DNA of 64,000 nucleotides from UBA1757 sp963617485 (GCA_963617485.1 CAVEPA010000005.1:62001-126000); one strand, 5' to 3'. Positions 15,632-24,775 are shown, counted from the first letter of the stretch. Notes: generated from the letters alone by a model not told the origin. Made by a program: numbers and translations.

Positions 15632-16783
15632 ATGACCGATTCTTTCGACGACATCCGCTGTTACCAGGAAAGCGATTACGCCCAGGCCCTGGGCCAAGTA
15701 TGGAACGACCCCGAGTTGTTGCAGCTGCTACGCAAAATACCCTTCATCCCCGATGCGGAAGGCTACCGGCAATTGGCCATGAGTTTTCCCAGCCTGCAAG
15801 CCTACCACTATGGCTTTGTGGCTCCGCTGCTCAAGGACATCTGCCAATTAAGCCATAGCCAGATTAGTTGTTCGGGGCTGGAGCATGTACGCGGCCACGA
15901 GCCTTGCTTGTTCCTATCCAACCACCGCGATATCGTGATGGACACCTTGCAGCTCAACTGCCTGCTATTCGAGAACCGGCTCAAGCCCTGCCAGACGGCC
16001 ATAGGCAACAACCTGTTCGGACGGCCTTGGATAGAACCCATGGTGCGCCTCTGCAAATCTTTCGTCGTGAAACGCGGACTGGGAGTGGCCCAACAATTGG
16101 AAGCTTCGCGCGAACTTTCCGCTTACATCCGCCACACCATCTGCCAGACGGGCGATTCCATTTGGATGGCCCAACGCGAAGGCCGTGCCAAAGACAGCAA
16201 CGACCTCACCCAAAGAAGCGTGCTGAAAATGTTAATTCTTTCGGGCAACGGTAACGTATTGGAAGATTTAGCGTCTTTGCGCGTGATTCCGTTGAGCATA
16301 TCGTACGAATACGATCCATGCGACTGGCTGAAGGCCAAGGAAATGCAGCTGAAACGCGATGTTCCCGGCTTTAAGAAAGCGCCTGCCGACGATTTGCTGA
16401 GCATGCTCACGGGTATCACCGGATACAAAGGTCGTGTACATTACCATTTCGACGCTTGTATCTCGCAAGATCTTTTACAGATGGAGGCCCATTTGCCCAA
16501 GAATGTCCTGCTGCAGCAGGTTGCCGATCGTATCGACCACTCGATACACACACATTATCAGCTGTATGCCAACAATTATATTGCCGCCGACCTGCTCCAT
16601 GGCGAACATGGCTTTGCCGGACACTATACCGCCGCTCAGGCAGAACAGTTCCAGCATTACCTAAGCGGACAAATTGACAAGATAGACCTTCCTCAAGAGC
16701 AAAAAGACTGCGGGTTCCTGCGCGAGAAATTGTTGGAAATGTATGCCAACCCGCTGAAGAACCATTTAAAAGCATTGCAATGA
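15632..16783 (+). CDS. PlsC-like 1-acyl-glycerol-3-phosphate acyltransferase family protein
   Basis: A 383-residue cytoplasmic or membrane-associated acyltransferase. The HX4D motif is present (SNHRDIVMD, about 95-103), and the second block is REGRAKD (about 182-188). These mark the PlsC/glycerol-phosphate acyltransferase superfamily, though the chain is longer than typical PlsC (about 240) and has an extra N-terminal part. The fourth gene in the conserved PASTA-rluD-ddl-acyltransferase order of Bacteroidota. The acceptor is not known. Confidence 0.82.
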   Translation: MTDSFDDIRCYQESDYAQALGQVWNDPELLQLLRKIPFIPDAEGYRQLAMSFPSLQAYHYGFVAPLLKDICQLSHSQISCSGLEHVRGHEPCLFLSNHRDIVMDTLQLNCLLFENRLKPCQTAIGNNLFGRPWIEPMVRLCKSFVVKRGLGVAQQLEASRELSAYIRHTICQTGDSIWMAQREGRAKDSNDLTQRSVLKMLILSGNGNVLEDLASLRVIPLSISYEYDPCDWLKAKEMQLKRDVPGFKKAPADDLLSMLTGITGYKGRVHYHFDACISQDLLQMEAHLPKNVLLQQVADRIDHSIHTHYQLYANNYIAADLLHGEHGFAGHYTAAQAEQFQHYLSGQIDKIDLPQEQKDCGFLREKLLEMYANPLKNHLKALQ

Positions 16784-17481
16784 CACGAAAGAATCTAATA
16801 GTTGCCCTAAGCCTTCTGGCCATGATGCTGGGACTGGCCTCCTGTAACTTCCTTGAAAATGACGAAAACCAGTACTCTTATCAGACTTTAGTAACCTTGA
16901 CGGCATCGTCCCAGAGCGAAGGTTCCACTTTCTTGGCCGATGGCGGCATAACCCTGCGAGCTCCCGCCTACCCCATGCCCGACTCCATCCAGCCAGGCAG
17001 CCGCTTACTGCTGAACTTCTCGGTATGGGACTACAACATGGACAACAAGAACAGCATTTGGACCGTCACACTGAATGCCTATCGGGCTATTCCAACCCAA
17101 GCCATCTATCTGCTCTCGGACAGCACACCCGATTTGGCCGCCAACCAGCAACTGTCAAGTTTTGAATATTGCAGCCTCAGGGGCGATTTGGCCACGGTAA
17201 GCTGCTACAGTTTTCTGTCGTCAGGCAACATCGACAAGCTCATGCTCACCTACGACAACAGTCAAGACAGCCTCGGCCGCGACGGCAATTACTATGTCAA
17301 CCTCGAGCTCAAGCACTATGCTCCCAGCATCAATGTGCATCAGAACCAGTGGCAACTGAACAGCTACGACTTGTCGCCCTTGAAGGAAGCCTATGCCGGC
17401 CTGACCGACACCTTGTATATCAATTTCACTTTTACAGTGGAAAAAGCCACCACCAGAGGTCTGAAATATGCGCTCCGTTAA
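16780..17481 (+). CDS. NigD-like lipoprotein (first of two)
   Basis: A 233-residue predicted lipoprotein: signal peptide with lipobox LASC, the lipidated cysteine at about 22. No enzymatic motif is seen. Length, lipobox and the adjacent paralogue suggest the NigD-like family, which is common in Bacteroidales and of unknown function. The start overlaps the acyltransferase stop by four bases (ATGA), and its end overlaps the next gene, so it belongs to this operon. Confidence 0.65.
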   Translation: MTRKNLIVALSLLAMMLGLASCNFLENDENQYSYQTLVTLTASSQSEGSTFLADGGITLRAPAYPMPDSIQPGSRLLLNFSVWDYNMDNKNSIWTVTLNAYRAIPTQAIYLLSDSTPDLAANQQLSSFEYCSLRGDLATVSCYSFLSSGNIDKLMLTYDNSQDSLGRDGNYYVNLELKHYAPSINVHQNQWQLNSYDLSPLKEAYAGLTDTLYINFTFTVEKATTRGLKYALR

Positions 17482-18139
17482 TCATTTCCTGTGGTTGTTG
17501 ACGATAGCACTGCCATGTTTTGCCTGCAACAGCGACCTGTTTGTAGACAAAGACAGTGTTTATAGTCTGGAATTGGGTATCGCCCACAACGACGGAGAGT
17601 CTTACAAGATACTGATGGACGACAGCACCTGGCTCTGTCCCAAAAGCCAACAGCTGCAACAAGAAGTGAAAGACGGCCAGCGCTACCGCGTACACTACGA
17701 CCTTGAGAACAAACGCCGATCGGTAAATGCGCTGAATCAGTTCAGCGCCAACGTGCTGAATCTGTGGGACGTACCGGTAATTCCCATCAAAGAAAGCCTC
17801 GATTCACCTTTCAGCGGGCAACAATACCAGAGCATAGATGTAGACCGGGTCTGGAGCGGCGGCGGTTTTCTGAACATCAGTTACAACTGCGACATCCGCG
17901 CCACCAACCAGTTGCACCCCATGCAGGTGACACTCCACTCCCTCGACGACAAGGCTGTCTATTTGAAGTTGCATCATTTCTGCTACCCGGACTCGACCGA
18001 CGACTCAGCCTTGACGCCAAGCAGTTGCTGCATTTCCATTCCGCTGAACACCTTGCCGGACGGTCTGCAAAGCCGCCGGGAGCTTCACATAGCCATCTAC
18101 GAGAACGATAGTTGGCAAGATTACTGCCTCCAGTTATAA
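17468..18139 (+). CDS. NigD-like lipoprotein (second of two)
   Basis: A 223-residue predicted lipoprotein with lipobox CFAC. The NigD-like pattern is clearer here: an OB-like N-terminal part with DSTWLCPKSQQL, then VDRVWSGGGFLNISYN and LKLHHFCYPD. The function is unknown. It overlaps the previous gene by 14 bases and ends the block, a terminator following at 18192. Confidence 0.72.
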   Translation: MRSVNHFLWLLTIALPCFACNSDLFVDKDSVYSLELGIAHNDGESYKILMDDSTWLCPKSQQLQQEVKDGQRYRVHYDLENKRRSVNALNQFSANVLNLWDVPVIPIKESLDSPFSGQQYQSIDVDRVWSGGGFLNISYNCDIRATNQLHPMQVTLHSLDDKAVYLKLHHFCYPDSTDDSALTPSSCCISIPLNTLPDGLQSRRELHIAIYENDSWQDYCLQL

Positions 18140-18191
18140 GCTTTGAAATCTGAAGCAGGTTCTTCGTCTCAAAAGTTCTTCAACTCAAAAT

Positions 18192-18228
18192 AAAAAGAGT
18201 GACTAAGTCGATTAGCCACTCTTTTTTT
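18192..18228. terminator. Bidirectional terminator
   Basis: AGAGTGACTAA pairs with TTAGCCACTCT (one G-U) around five bases. An A-run precedes it and a run of seven T (18222-18228) follows, so it can work for the plus-strand lipoprotein operon and for ackA on the minus strand. Confidence 0.88.
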
Positions 18229-18237
18229 CGTATGCTT

Positions 18238-18283
18238 GAAATTACAGCAATGCAGCGGTCGAAATTACAGCAACGCAGCGGTG
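18238..18283. repeat. 23-bp imperfect tandem duplication at the 3' end of ackA
   Basis: Bases 18238-18260 and 18261-18283 are adjacent copies matching at 21 of 23 positions. The second copy holds the last codons and stop of ackA; the first repeats them downstream, including a second TAA. Confidence 0.85.
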
Positions 18284-19458
18284 TCGGAAGCAATCATCCA
18301 CTCTTCGTCTGTGGGTACTACCATAATGGTCACCTTGGAGTCGGGGGTGGAGATGACAGCTTCTTCGCCGTGAATCTTATCGTTAATTTCGGCATTGATG
18401 CTCATGCCCATATACTGCATATCGGAGCAGACATCCAAACGTGCGATAGCTTGGTTCTCGCCCACACCGCCGGTAAATACCAATAGGTCGACGCCGCCCA
18501 TAGCAGCAGCGTAGGCACCAATGTATTTCTTGATACGGTAGTGATACATTTCCATCGCCAGCTTGGCCTTGGGATTGCCCTCGTTCACAGCCTGGGTCAG
18601 TTCGCGCATATCGGAAGATACTCCCGACACGCCCAGAATACCGCTCTTCTTGTTGAGCACGTTGCTGGCTTCGCGGGTACTCCAGCCTTCCTTGTCCATC
18701 ATGAAAAGCACAGCACCGGCATCAATATCGCCGCTGCGGGTACCCATCAACAGACCTTCCAGTGGGGTCAGACCCATGGTGGTATCGATACACTTGCCAT
18801 TCATGACAGCGGCAATGGAACCACCGTTGCCGATATGGGCCGTAATGATTCTGGTCTTGTTGTAGTCGAGACCGAGGATATCGCAGGCGCGCTTGGAAAC
18901 ATAACGGTGGCTGGTGCCGTGGAACCCATAACGGCGGACGGCATACTTCTCGTAATATTCGTAAGGGATGCCATACATATAAGCCTTGGCGGGCATGGTC
19001 TGATGGAAAGCCGTATCGAAGACAGCCACCTGAGGCATTTCAGGAGCAATCTTAGCCACAGCATTGATACCCAGCAAGTTGGCAGGATTGTGCAGCGGAG
19101 CCAAATCGTTGCAGGCAATGATATTGTCCAACACTTCCTTGGTGATAAGGGTACTTTGGTTGAACTTCTCGCCGCCGTGTACCACACGATGACCCACAGC
19201 GTCTACATCCTTCAGCGAAGAGATGCAGGCATATTTGCCTTGGGTAAGCTGATAGATAATGAATTCTATCCCTTTGGTATGCTCGGGAATGCTTTCCTCC
19301 AAAATAACTTTTTCTCCGTTGGGAGCCGTCAGCTTCAGGAAAGAACCCGGCAAACCGATTTTTTCAATGCCACCTTGGGCCATCACCAGGTTCCGGTCCA
19401 TATCGAACAGCTTATACTTGATAGATGAGCTGCCGCAGTTTAATACAAGAATCTTCAT
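18265..19458 (-). CDS. ackA: Acetate kinase
   Basis: Converts acetyl phosphate and ADP to acetate and ATP. The 397 residues fit the family and start MKILVLNCGSSSIKYKLF, with the phosphate-binding motif, GHRVVHGG, FDTAFHQTMP and the VFTGGVGENQ segment near the C-terminus. It abuts the pta stop with no gap, giving the usual pta-ackA pair for acetate fermentation. The end carries a tandem duplication of its last codons. Confidence 0.97.
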   Translation of the reverse strand: MKILVLNCGSSSIKYKLFDMDRNLVMAQGGIEKIGLPGSFLKLTAPNGEKVILEESIPEHTKGIEFIIYQLTQGKYACISSLKDVDAVGHRVVHGGEKFNQSTLITKEVLDNIIACNDLAPLHNPANLLGINAVAKIAPEMPQVAVFDTAFHQTMPAKAYMYGIPYEYYEKYAVRRYGFHGTSHRYVSKRACDILGLDYNKTRIITAHIGNGGSIAAVMNGKCIDTTMGLTPLEGLLMGTRSGDIDAGAVLFMMDKEGWSTREASNVLNKKSGILGVSGVSSDMRELTQAVNEGNPKAKLAMEMYHYRIKKYIGAYAAAMGGVDLLVFTGGVGENQAIARLDVCSDMQYMGMSINAEINDKIHGEEAVISTPDSKVTIMVVPTDEEWMIASDTAALL

Positions 19459-20478
19459 TTATTTGTTTGCTTTTTTAATACCGATAGCTTGGTTGCAGGT
19501 GATGACAATCATCTTGTAGACATCGTCTACCGAGCAACCGCGTGAGAGGTCGTTGATAGGAGCAGCCATACCTTGGAGAATCGGGCCGATGGCTTCGGCA
19601 TTGCCCAAACGCTGTACCAGCTTGTAGGCGATGTTGCCGGCTTCCAAAGAGGGAAATACCAGCACGTTGGCATGACCGGCAACATCGCTGCCGGGAGCCT
19701 TCTGGTTGGCAACGGAGGCGACAAGAGCGGCATCGGCCTGCAATTCACCGTCGATGTGCAGAGCGGGTTCCATTTCCTTGGCGATGCGGGTAGCTTCCAC
19801 CACCTTATCAACCATTTCGTGCTTGGCGCTGCCCTTGGTAGAGAAACTCAGCATAGCGATATTGGGTTCAAAACCGGCGATATTGCGGGTAGTGGCAGCG
19901 GTAGAAACGGCAATCTGAGCCAGTTCGGTAGCCGTAGGATTGGGCGTTACGGCGCAGTCGGCAAAAACCATCAAACCATCGGAACCGTAATTCTTGTTCT
20001 GCAGGAACATCAAGAAGGCACCCGAAACCACCGAAATGCCGGGCATAGTCTTGACAATCTGCAGGGCGGGACGCAATACATTACCCGTTGAATTCTGGGC
20101 ACCGCCCACTTCGCCGTCGGCATCACCGCTCTTTATCATCAGTGTGGCCAGATACAAAGGATCTTCCACTTTCTTGTGAGCTTCTTCGATGGTCATGCCC
20201 TTCTTCTGACGCAATTGGAAGAGCAATTCTGCATAAGCTTCCTTCTTGTCATGATTCTTGGGATCCACCACTTTGGCCTTGGCCAGAACATTGTCAAGAC
20301 CGTTTTCCTTGGCAAGAGCAGCCACCTCTTCAGGTTTGGCAATAAGGATAATTTCAGCAACTTCGTCGGCCAAGATTTGGTTGGCGGCTTTCAGGGTTCT
20401 GATTTCGGTTCCTTCGGGAAGCACAATTCTCTGCTGACAAGCTTGTGCACGGGAACGCATTTGTTCGAGCAAATTCAT
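19459..20478 (-). CDS. pta: Phosphate acetyltransferase (short form)
   Basis: Interconverts acetyl-CoA and acetyl phosphate. The 339 residues correspond to the catalytic PTA_PTB domain alone, without the N-terminal regulatory domain of long enterobacterial forms. Recognisable segments include RIVLPEGTEIRTLKAA (about 17-32), GGAQNSTGNVLRPALQ and QGMAAPINDLSRGCS. It lies between cdaA (11-base gap) and ackA, apparently in one transcript starting at folP. Confidence 0.96.
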   Translation of the reverse strand: MNLLEQMRSRAQACQQRIVLPEGTEIRTLKAANQILADEVAEIILIAKPEEVAALAKENGLDNVLAKAKVVDPKNHDKKEAYAELLFQLRQKKGMTIEEAHKKVEDPLYLATLMIKSGDADGEVGGAQNSTGNVLRPALQIVKTMPGISVVSGAFLMFLQNKNYGSDGLMVFADCAVTPNPTATELAQIAVSTAATTRNIAGFEPNIAMLSFSTKGSAKHEMVDKVVEATRIAKEMEPALHIDGELQADAALVASVANQKAPGSDVAGHANVLVFPSLEAGNIAYKLVQRLGNAEAIGPILQGMAAPINDLSRGCSVDDVYKMIVITCNQAIGIKKANK

Positions 20479-20489
20479 AATCTACTACT

Positions 20490-21341
20490 TTAATTGTTGA
20501 TATTTTGAACAGTTGATTGTTTCGTTTTAGGCTGCGGACGGCGCGACTTGCCTTGGCGAGGCTTGGGTCTGTTGACATTCAGAATGTCGTGCAAGGCTCT
20601 TTCCAATTCGGTGATAGACAGATGTTCGCGCAGACGGGAATTGTAGGCCAAGGCTATTTGGCCGGTTTCTTCCGACACTACCACCGCAATGGCATCGGTC
20701 TGCTGGGCGATGCCCATGGCCGCATGATGACGCAAGCCGTATTTCTTGGGCACATCGTTGGCCGACGATACGGGCAGGATACAAGATGCCGCCTGGATTT
20801 TGCCCCTCGAAATGATGACGGCACCATCGTGCAAGGGCGTATTCTTGAAGAAGATGTTTTCGAGCAGGGCCACGCTCACTTTGGCATCGAGACTCTCGCC
20901 CGTTTCGGCATATTCTTCGAGGCTGACATTGTTTTCTATGACTATCAGGGCACCGGTCTTTTTTTCTCCCATGCTCTTGCAGGCCAGCACAATGGGCAGG
21001 ATATACGACAGTTGGTCGTCGCCGTGCTTGTGTTTGGGCGAAAACAACTCCACGATGTGATTCCATTGCTTACGCGAACCCAGCATCAGCAGGAAACGCC
21101 GTATCTCGTTCTGGAACAAGACGATAAGTGCAATGACACCCACATTCACCACCTTATCGAGGATGCCGCTGAAAAGTTTCAGCTTGAAGACGAAGGACAC
21201 CATTACCCAAACGAACAGCACCGCGATGACGCCATAGAAAATATTGAGCGCCCCGAAGCGTTTCATCAGGTTGTAGGTGGCATACAGCAGAAGTGCAACC
21301 AGAAAAATGTCGATGATGTCCAGTAAGCCAGGTAAAATCAT
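20490..21341 (-). CDS. cdaA: Diadenylate cyclase (CdaA/DacA type)
   Basis: Makes cyclic di-AMP from two ATP, a second messenger tied to potassium, osmotic and cell-wall balance. The 283 residues contain two or three N-terminal membrane helices (about 5-22, 33-52, 65-77) and the DAC domain (about 110-235). Asp172-Gly173-Ala174 gives the DGA motif. The RHR motif reads Arg204-His205-His206, so the second arginine is replaced. The C-terminal tail is basic and Gln/Lys-rich. The start overlaps the folP stop by four bases. CdaR, its frequent partner elsewhere, is absent here. Confidence 0.9.
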   Translation of the reverse strand: MILPGLLDIIDIFLVALLLYATYNLMKRFGALNIFYGVIAVLFVWVMVSFVFKLKLFSGILDKVVNVGVIALIVLFQNEIRRFLLMLGSRKQWNHIVELFSPKHKHGDDQLSYILPIVLACKSMGEKKTGALIVIENNVSLEEYAETGESLDAKVSVALLENIFFKNTPLHDGAVIISRGKIQAASCILPVSSANDVPKKYGLRHHAAMGIAQQTDAIAVVVSEETGQIALAYNSRLREHLSITELERALHDILNVNRPKPRQGKSRRPQPKTKQSTVQNINN

Positions 21342-22180
21342 TGTTGATACAGGTCCATTATTTTAATACAATCTGCAGCGGCCTTCACATCGTGTACGCG
21401 CAGGATACGGGCACCGCCCTGCAAGGCCAGCGTGTGCAGCACGGTGGTGGCTGTCAAAGCATCGGCAGGGGTGCCGCCCAAAGGTTCATAGGCCATTCGC
21501 TTACGCGAAAGGCCCACCAGCAAAGGAGCGTCCAAGACCTCGAAATCGCGCAAGCGGCGCAGCAAGGCATAGTTTTCTTCGAGACTCTTGCCAAAGCCAA
21601 AACCAGGATCCACCATTACATCGGCTACGCCCAGCATCCGCAGTTCGGAGAGCTTGGCGGCCAAATAGCGCAACACGCCTTCCACGCTATTATCGGCTTG
21701 GCCGACAGACTGGCCGTAGCGCACCGGGCTGTGCGTCAAAACGTAGGGTATGTGGCAGTCGGCCACCGTGGCGAACATTTCCGCATCCAGTTCGCCACCG
21801 CTCACATCGTTGATGATGTCCACACCGTAGTCTTGCACGGCCCGGCGGGCCACCTCGCTGCGGAAGGTGTCGAGCGAGAGCGTGGCCTTGGGCCAGCGCT
21901 GGCGCAGCAGCGCCAGCGCTGGCCCAAGGCGCGCCCATTCCTCTTTCGCCCCACAGGCCTCGCTGCCGGGCCGGGTGGAACAAGCCCCCACGTCGATGAT
22001 ATCGGCTCCCTGCGACAGACAGTCTTCCACACGTTCCACAAGGGCATCCGTCCCGGCCACGCGGCTCGATGCATAGAAAGAATCGGGCGTCAGATTGACG
22101 ATGGCCATTACCAGCGGCTTATCGAGCGAAAGCAGCTTGCCACCGATGTTTAGCGAATATGTAGGCGTCTGTCTGTACAT
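21338..22180 (-). CDS. folP: Dihydropteroate synthase
   Basis: Condenses 6-hydroxymethyl-dihydropterin pyrophosphate with p-aminobenzoate in folate synthesis; the sulfonamide target. The 280 residues carry AIVNLTPDSFYASSR (about 26-40), DVGACSTRPGSE, IINDVSGG and VDPGFGFGKS, all DHPS signatures. The coding sequence contains a perfect 21-base inverted repeat at 21885-21930. First gene of the folP-cdaA-pta-ackA series and divergent from murF; a TATCTTTC sequence at 22197-22204 may be its -7 box. Confidence 0.95.
   Translation of the reverse strand: MYRQTPTYSLNIGGKLLSLDKPLVMAIVNLTPDSFYASSRVAGTDALVERVEDCLSQGADIIDVGACSTRPGSEACGAKEEWARLGPALALLRQRWPKATLSLDTFRSEVARRAVQDYGVDIINDVSGGELDAEMFATVADCHIPYVLTHSPVRYGQSVGQADNSVEGVLRYLAAKLSELRMLGVADVMVDPGFGFGKSLEENYALLRRLRDFEVLDAPLLVGLSRKRMAYEPLGGTPADALTATTVLHTLALQGGARILRVHDVKAAADCIKIMDLYQQ
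21885..21930. repeat. Perfect 21-bp inverted repeat inside folP
   Basis: Arms 21885-21905 and 21910-21930 are exact reverse complements with only four bases between. The sequence is GC-rich and encodes an ordinary stretch of the enzyme, so the palindrome is carried silently in the gene. Confidence 0.95.
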
Positions 22181-22285
22181 AACTTGAACAAGGGCGAAAG
22201 ATACTACCGAAAGAAATAATTATCAAGAAAAAAAATACTTACCTTCGCCGGCAGATTACGAAGGCCGCAAAGGCCGCACAAGCAT

Positions 22286-23596
22286 ATGAAAAAAGCCGAT
22301 ATCGCAGAGCTCTACCAGCTCTTTCTCCGCCACCCCAGCGTCTGCACCGACAGCCGCCACTGCATTCCCGACAGTCTGTTCTTTGCCCTCAAGGGCGAAA
22401 ACTTCAACGGCAACAAGTTTGCCCTGGCCGCCATTCAGGCCGGCTGCGCCTATGCCATCGTGGACGAGGAAGAATATGCCACAGACGAACGTATCGTATT
22501 GGTAGACAACGTATTGAAAAGCCTGCAAGGACTGGCTCGACATCATCGCCTGCAGTTTCCGTCGCTGAAGGTTATCGGCATTACCGGCACCAACGGCAAA
22601 ACCACCACCAAAGAGCTGACGGCCGCTGTGCTGTCGCAGAAATTCAAAGTGCTCTACACGCAGGGCAACCTGAACAATCATATCGGGGTACCCTTGACAC
22701 TGCTGAACCTTCGAGCCGAACACGATATGGCCATCGTCGAGATGGGTGCCAGCCACCCGGGCGAAATTGCCGAGCTGGTGGAACTGGTCTGCCCCGACTA
22801 CGGTCTTATTACCAACGTGGGCAAAGCGCATCTGGAAGGCTTCGGCTCGTTTCAGGGCGTTATCGATACCAAAACCGCGCTCTACCGCTATTTGCAGGCC
22901 CACGAGGGTTGCGTCTTCTATCAGTCGGGAAACGAAATCCTGGCCCCGCTGGCCCGTCAGGGACGTAGCGTGGCTTATGTTGAAGGTCATTGTCTGGAAG
23001 GCCAGGCCTACGCTCAATTGCAGTGGCAAGGCAAGCAAGACAGGCATCTGGCCCGCACTCAGCTTATCGGTGCTTACAATCAGGACAACCTGCTGGCCGC
23101 CGCTACCATCGGATTGTATTTCGGTGTGAACGAAGATGACATCAACCGGGCACTCGAAGCCTATCGGCCCAGCAACAACCGCTCCCAGTGGATGCAGACG
23201 GCCCACAACCGCCTTATTGTTGACGCTTACAACGCCAACCCCAGCAGCATGAACGTGGCACTGGACAATTTTCTGAATCTCAGCGCTCCCAAGCGCGCAG
23301 TCATTTTGGGAGCCATGCGCGAACTGGGCACCTACAGTCTCGACGAACATCAGAACATCCTGCGCAAGCTCTGCCGTCAGCCGCTGAGTTTTATCTATCT
23401 TGTCGGAGATGAATTCCATGAGGCTTACGGGCAACTGCCCCGGGAAGAGCTCTCACAGAACCAAGACAACATTTTCTTTTTCAGCAAGATGGAAGATTGC
23501 CGCGCCCGTCTGGAAGCACGTCAAGTCCAAGATTGCCTGATACTGGTCAAGGGTTCGCACTCCAACCATCTGGAACAACTCATAGATTTACTGTAG
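22286..23596 (+). CDS. murF: UDP-N-acetylmuramoyl-tripeptide--D-alanyl-D-alanine ligase
   Basis: Adds the D-Ala-D-Ala made by Ddl to the UDP-MurNAc-tripeptide. The 436-residue length fits. It has the substrate-binding N-terminal domain (SVCTDSRHCIPDSLFFALKGENFNGN), the ATP-binding loop GITGTNGKTTTKEL (about 97-110), the central segment VEMGASHPGEI and NVGKAHLEGFGS, and the C-terminal ligase domain (VDAYNANPSSM). The start MKKADIAELYQLF lies about 36 bases after a TAccTTcG element (22247-22254). Confidence 0.95.
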   Translation: MKKADIAELYQLFLRHPSVCTDSRHCIPDSLFFALKGENFNGNKFALAAIQAGCAYAIVDEEEYATDERIVLVDNVLKSLQGLARHHRLQFPSLKVIGITGTNGKTTTKELTAAVLSQKFKVLYTQGNLNNHIGVPLTLLNLRAEHDMAIVEMGASHPGEIAELVELVCPDYGLITNVGKAHLEGFGSFQGVIDTKTALYRYLQAHEGCVFYQSGNEILAPLARQGRSVAYVEGHCLEGQAYAQLQWQGKQDRHLARTQLIGAYNQDNLLAAATIGLYFGVNEDDINRALEAYRPSNNRSQWMQTAHNRLIVDAYNANPSSMNVALDNFLNLSAPKRAVILGAMRELGTYSLDEHQNILRKLCRQPLSFIYLVGDEFHEAYGQLPREELSQNQDNIFFFSKMEDCRARLEARQVQDCLILVKGSHSNHLEQLIDLL

Positions 23597-23621
23597 TATT
23601 GCGGCAATCAATTCTTCTTAT

Positions 23622-23629
23622 TAACTTTG
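23622..23629 (+). promoter_or_regulatory. -7 element for the CNNM gene
   Basis: TAACTTTG matches TAnnTTTG 22 bases before the ATG at 23652. Confidence 0.55.
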
Positions 23630-23651
23630 CCGCGAATTTTCATGCCCTTAT

Positions 23652-24773
23652 ATGTTAAGTGACCTAAGCTCGGCGGACCCTGATGCCGCCAACCAAATTT
23701 TATCCACCGTTACAGAACCCGAAGGCGCCTTATCGCTGCTGATAATCTACGCGCTATTTGCCCTTTGCATTTCTTTTTTGTGCTCACTGCTTGAAGCCAC
23801 TTTACTGTCCACGCCCATTACCTTTGCCAATATGCTGGAGGAACAGGGGGCCAAGGGCGCGGCAAGGCTGAAATCTCTCAAAACCAATATCGACAGGCCG
23901 CTCAGCGCCATCCTTATACTCAACACCATCGCCAATACTGCCGGTGCCTCGCTGGTGGGTTCGCAAGCGGGCCTGCTGTTCAACAGCACCGGTGTGGGTA
24001 TTGTTTCCGGTATCTTCACGCTCTTGGTACTCACTTTCAGCGAAATCATCCCCAAAACCATAGGCTCCACTTATTGGAGAAGTTTGGCACTACCCGCCTC
24101 GCGCATTATCAAAGCCTTGATTTTCATCACCTGGCCCTTGGTTTGGCTGGTTGAAAAGTTGACGCATCTTATTTCCAAGCACGGCGACGCCAACTCGATA
24201 AGCCGCGAAGAAGTGGCCGCCATCGTCAGCACCGGCACCGAAGAAGGTGTTATCGAAAAGGACGAGAACCGCATGATACAGAGCCTGCTGAAGCTCGACA
24301 GCGTGACGGCCTACGAAATCATGACGCCTTCGAGCGTGGTTACCATGGCCGAAGCTTCCGAAACCATCCGCGATTTCTACAAAAGCGAAGATCACTTGAA
24401 ATTCTCGCGCATTCCCCTCTACGAAGAGGAAAACGACGATTTCATCATAGGTTACGTGCTCAAACAGGAGATACTCGAAAAGATGGCCGAAGACAAATTC
24501 ACCATCAAACTCAAGGAGTTGTCGCGTCCCATTCTTTCCTTCAACGAAGACGAACCGGTGTCGAACATCATGGAGCAGTTCCTGGGTAAGAAGGAGCATA
24601 TCGCAGTCATCATCGACGACTTCGGCGCGGCCCGCGGTATCGTTACGCTGGAGGATGTTATCGAAACCATGCTCGGCCTTGAAATAGTGGATGAAAAGGA
24701 CGAAGTGGTGGACATGCAGCAACTGGCCAAGGACCGTTGGCGCAAAGTTCAGGAAAAAGTGGCCAAGGAATAG
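23652..24773 (+). CDS. CNNM/CorC-type divalent cation transport protein with CBS domains
   Basis: A 373-residue inner-membrane protein. The N-terminal DUF21/CNNM domain has about four membrane segments (28-50, 85-105, 113-130, 148-165) and the FSEIIPKTIG motif. A cytosolic CBS pair follows (about 215-335, with ITPSSV-like MTPSSVVTM and GIVTLEDVIE). Members are linked to magnesium or cobalt efflux. The usual C-terminal CorC/HlyC domain is missing: the chain stops just after the second CBS motif with a short basic tail. The ion is inferred from the family. Confidence 0.87.
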   Translation: MLSDLSSADPDAANQILSTVTEPEGALSLLIIYALFALCISFLCSLLEATLLSTPITFANMLEEQGAKGAARLKSLKTNIDRPLSAILILNTIANTAGASLVGSQAGLLFNSTGVGIVSGIFTLLVLTFSEIIPKTIGSTYWRSLALPASRIIKALIFITWPLVWLVEKLTHLISKHGDANSISREEVAAIVSTGTEEGVIEKDENRMIQSLLKLDSVTAYEIMTPSSVVTMAEASETIRDFYKSEDHLKFSRIPLYEEENDDFIIGYVLKQEILEKMAEDKFTIKLKELSRPILSFNEDEPVSNIMEQFLGKKEHIAVIIDDFGAARGIVTLEDVIETMLGLEIVDEKDEVVDMQQLAKDRWRKVQEKVAKE

Positions 24774-24775
24774 AA

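Noticed and set aside
21341..22153. Long open frame antisense to folP
   Set aside because: No domain or start signals; the complementary frame is an evident dihydropteroate synthase.
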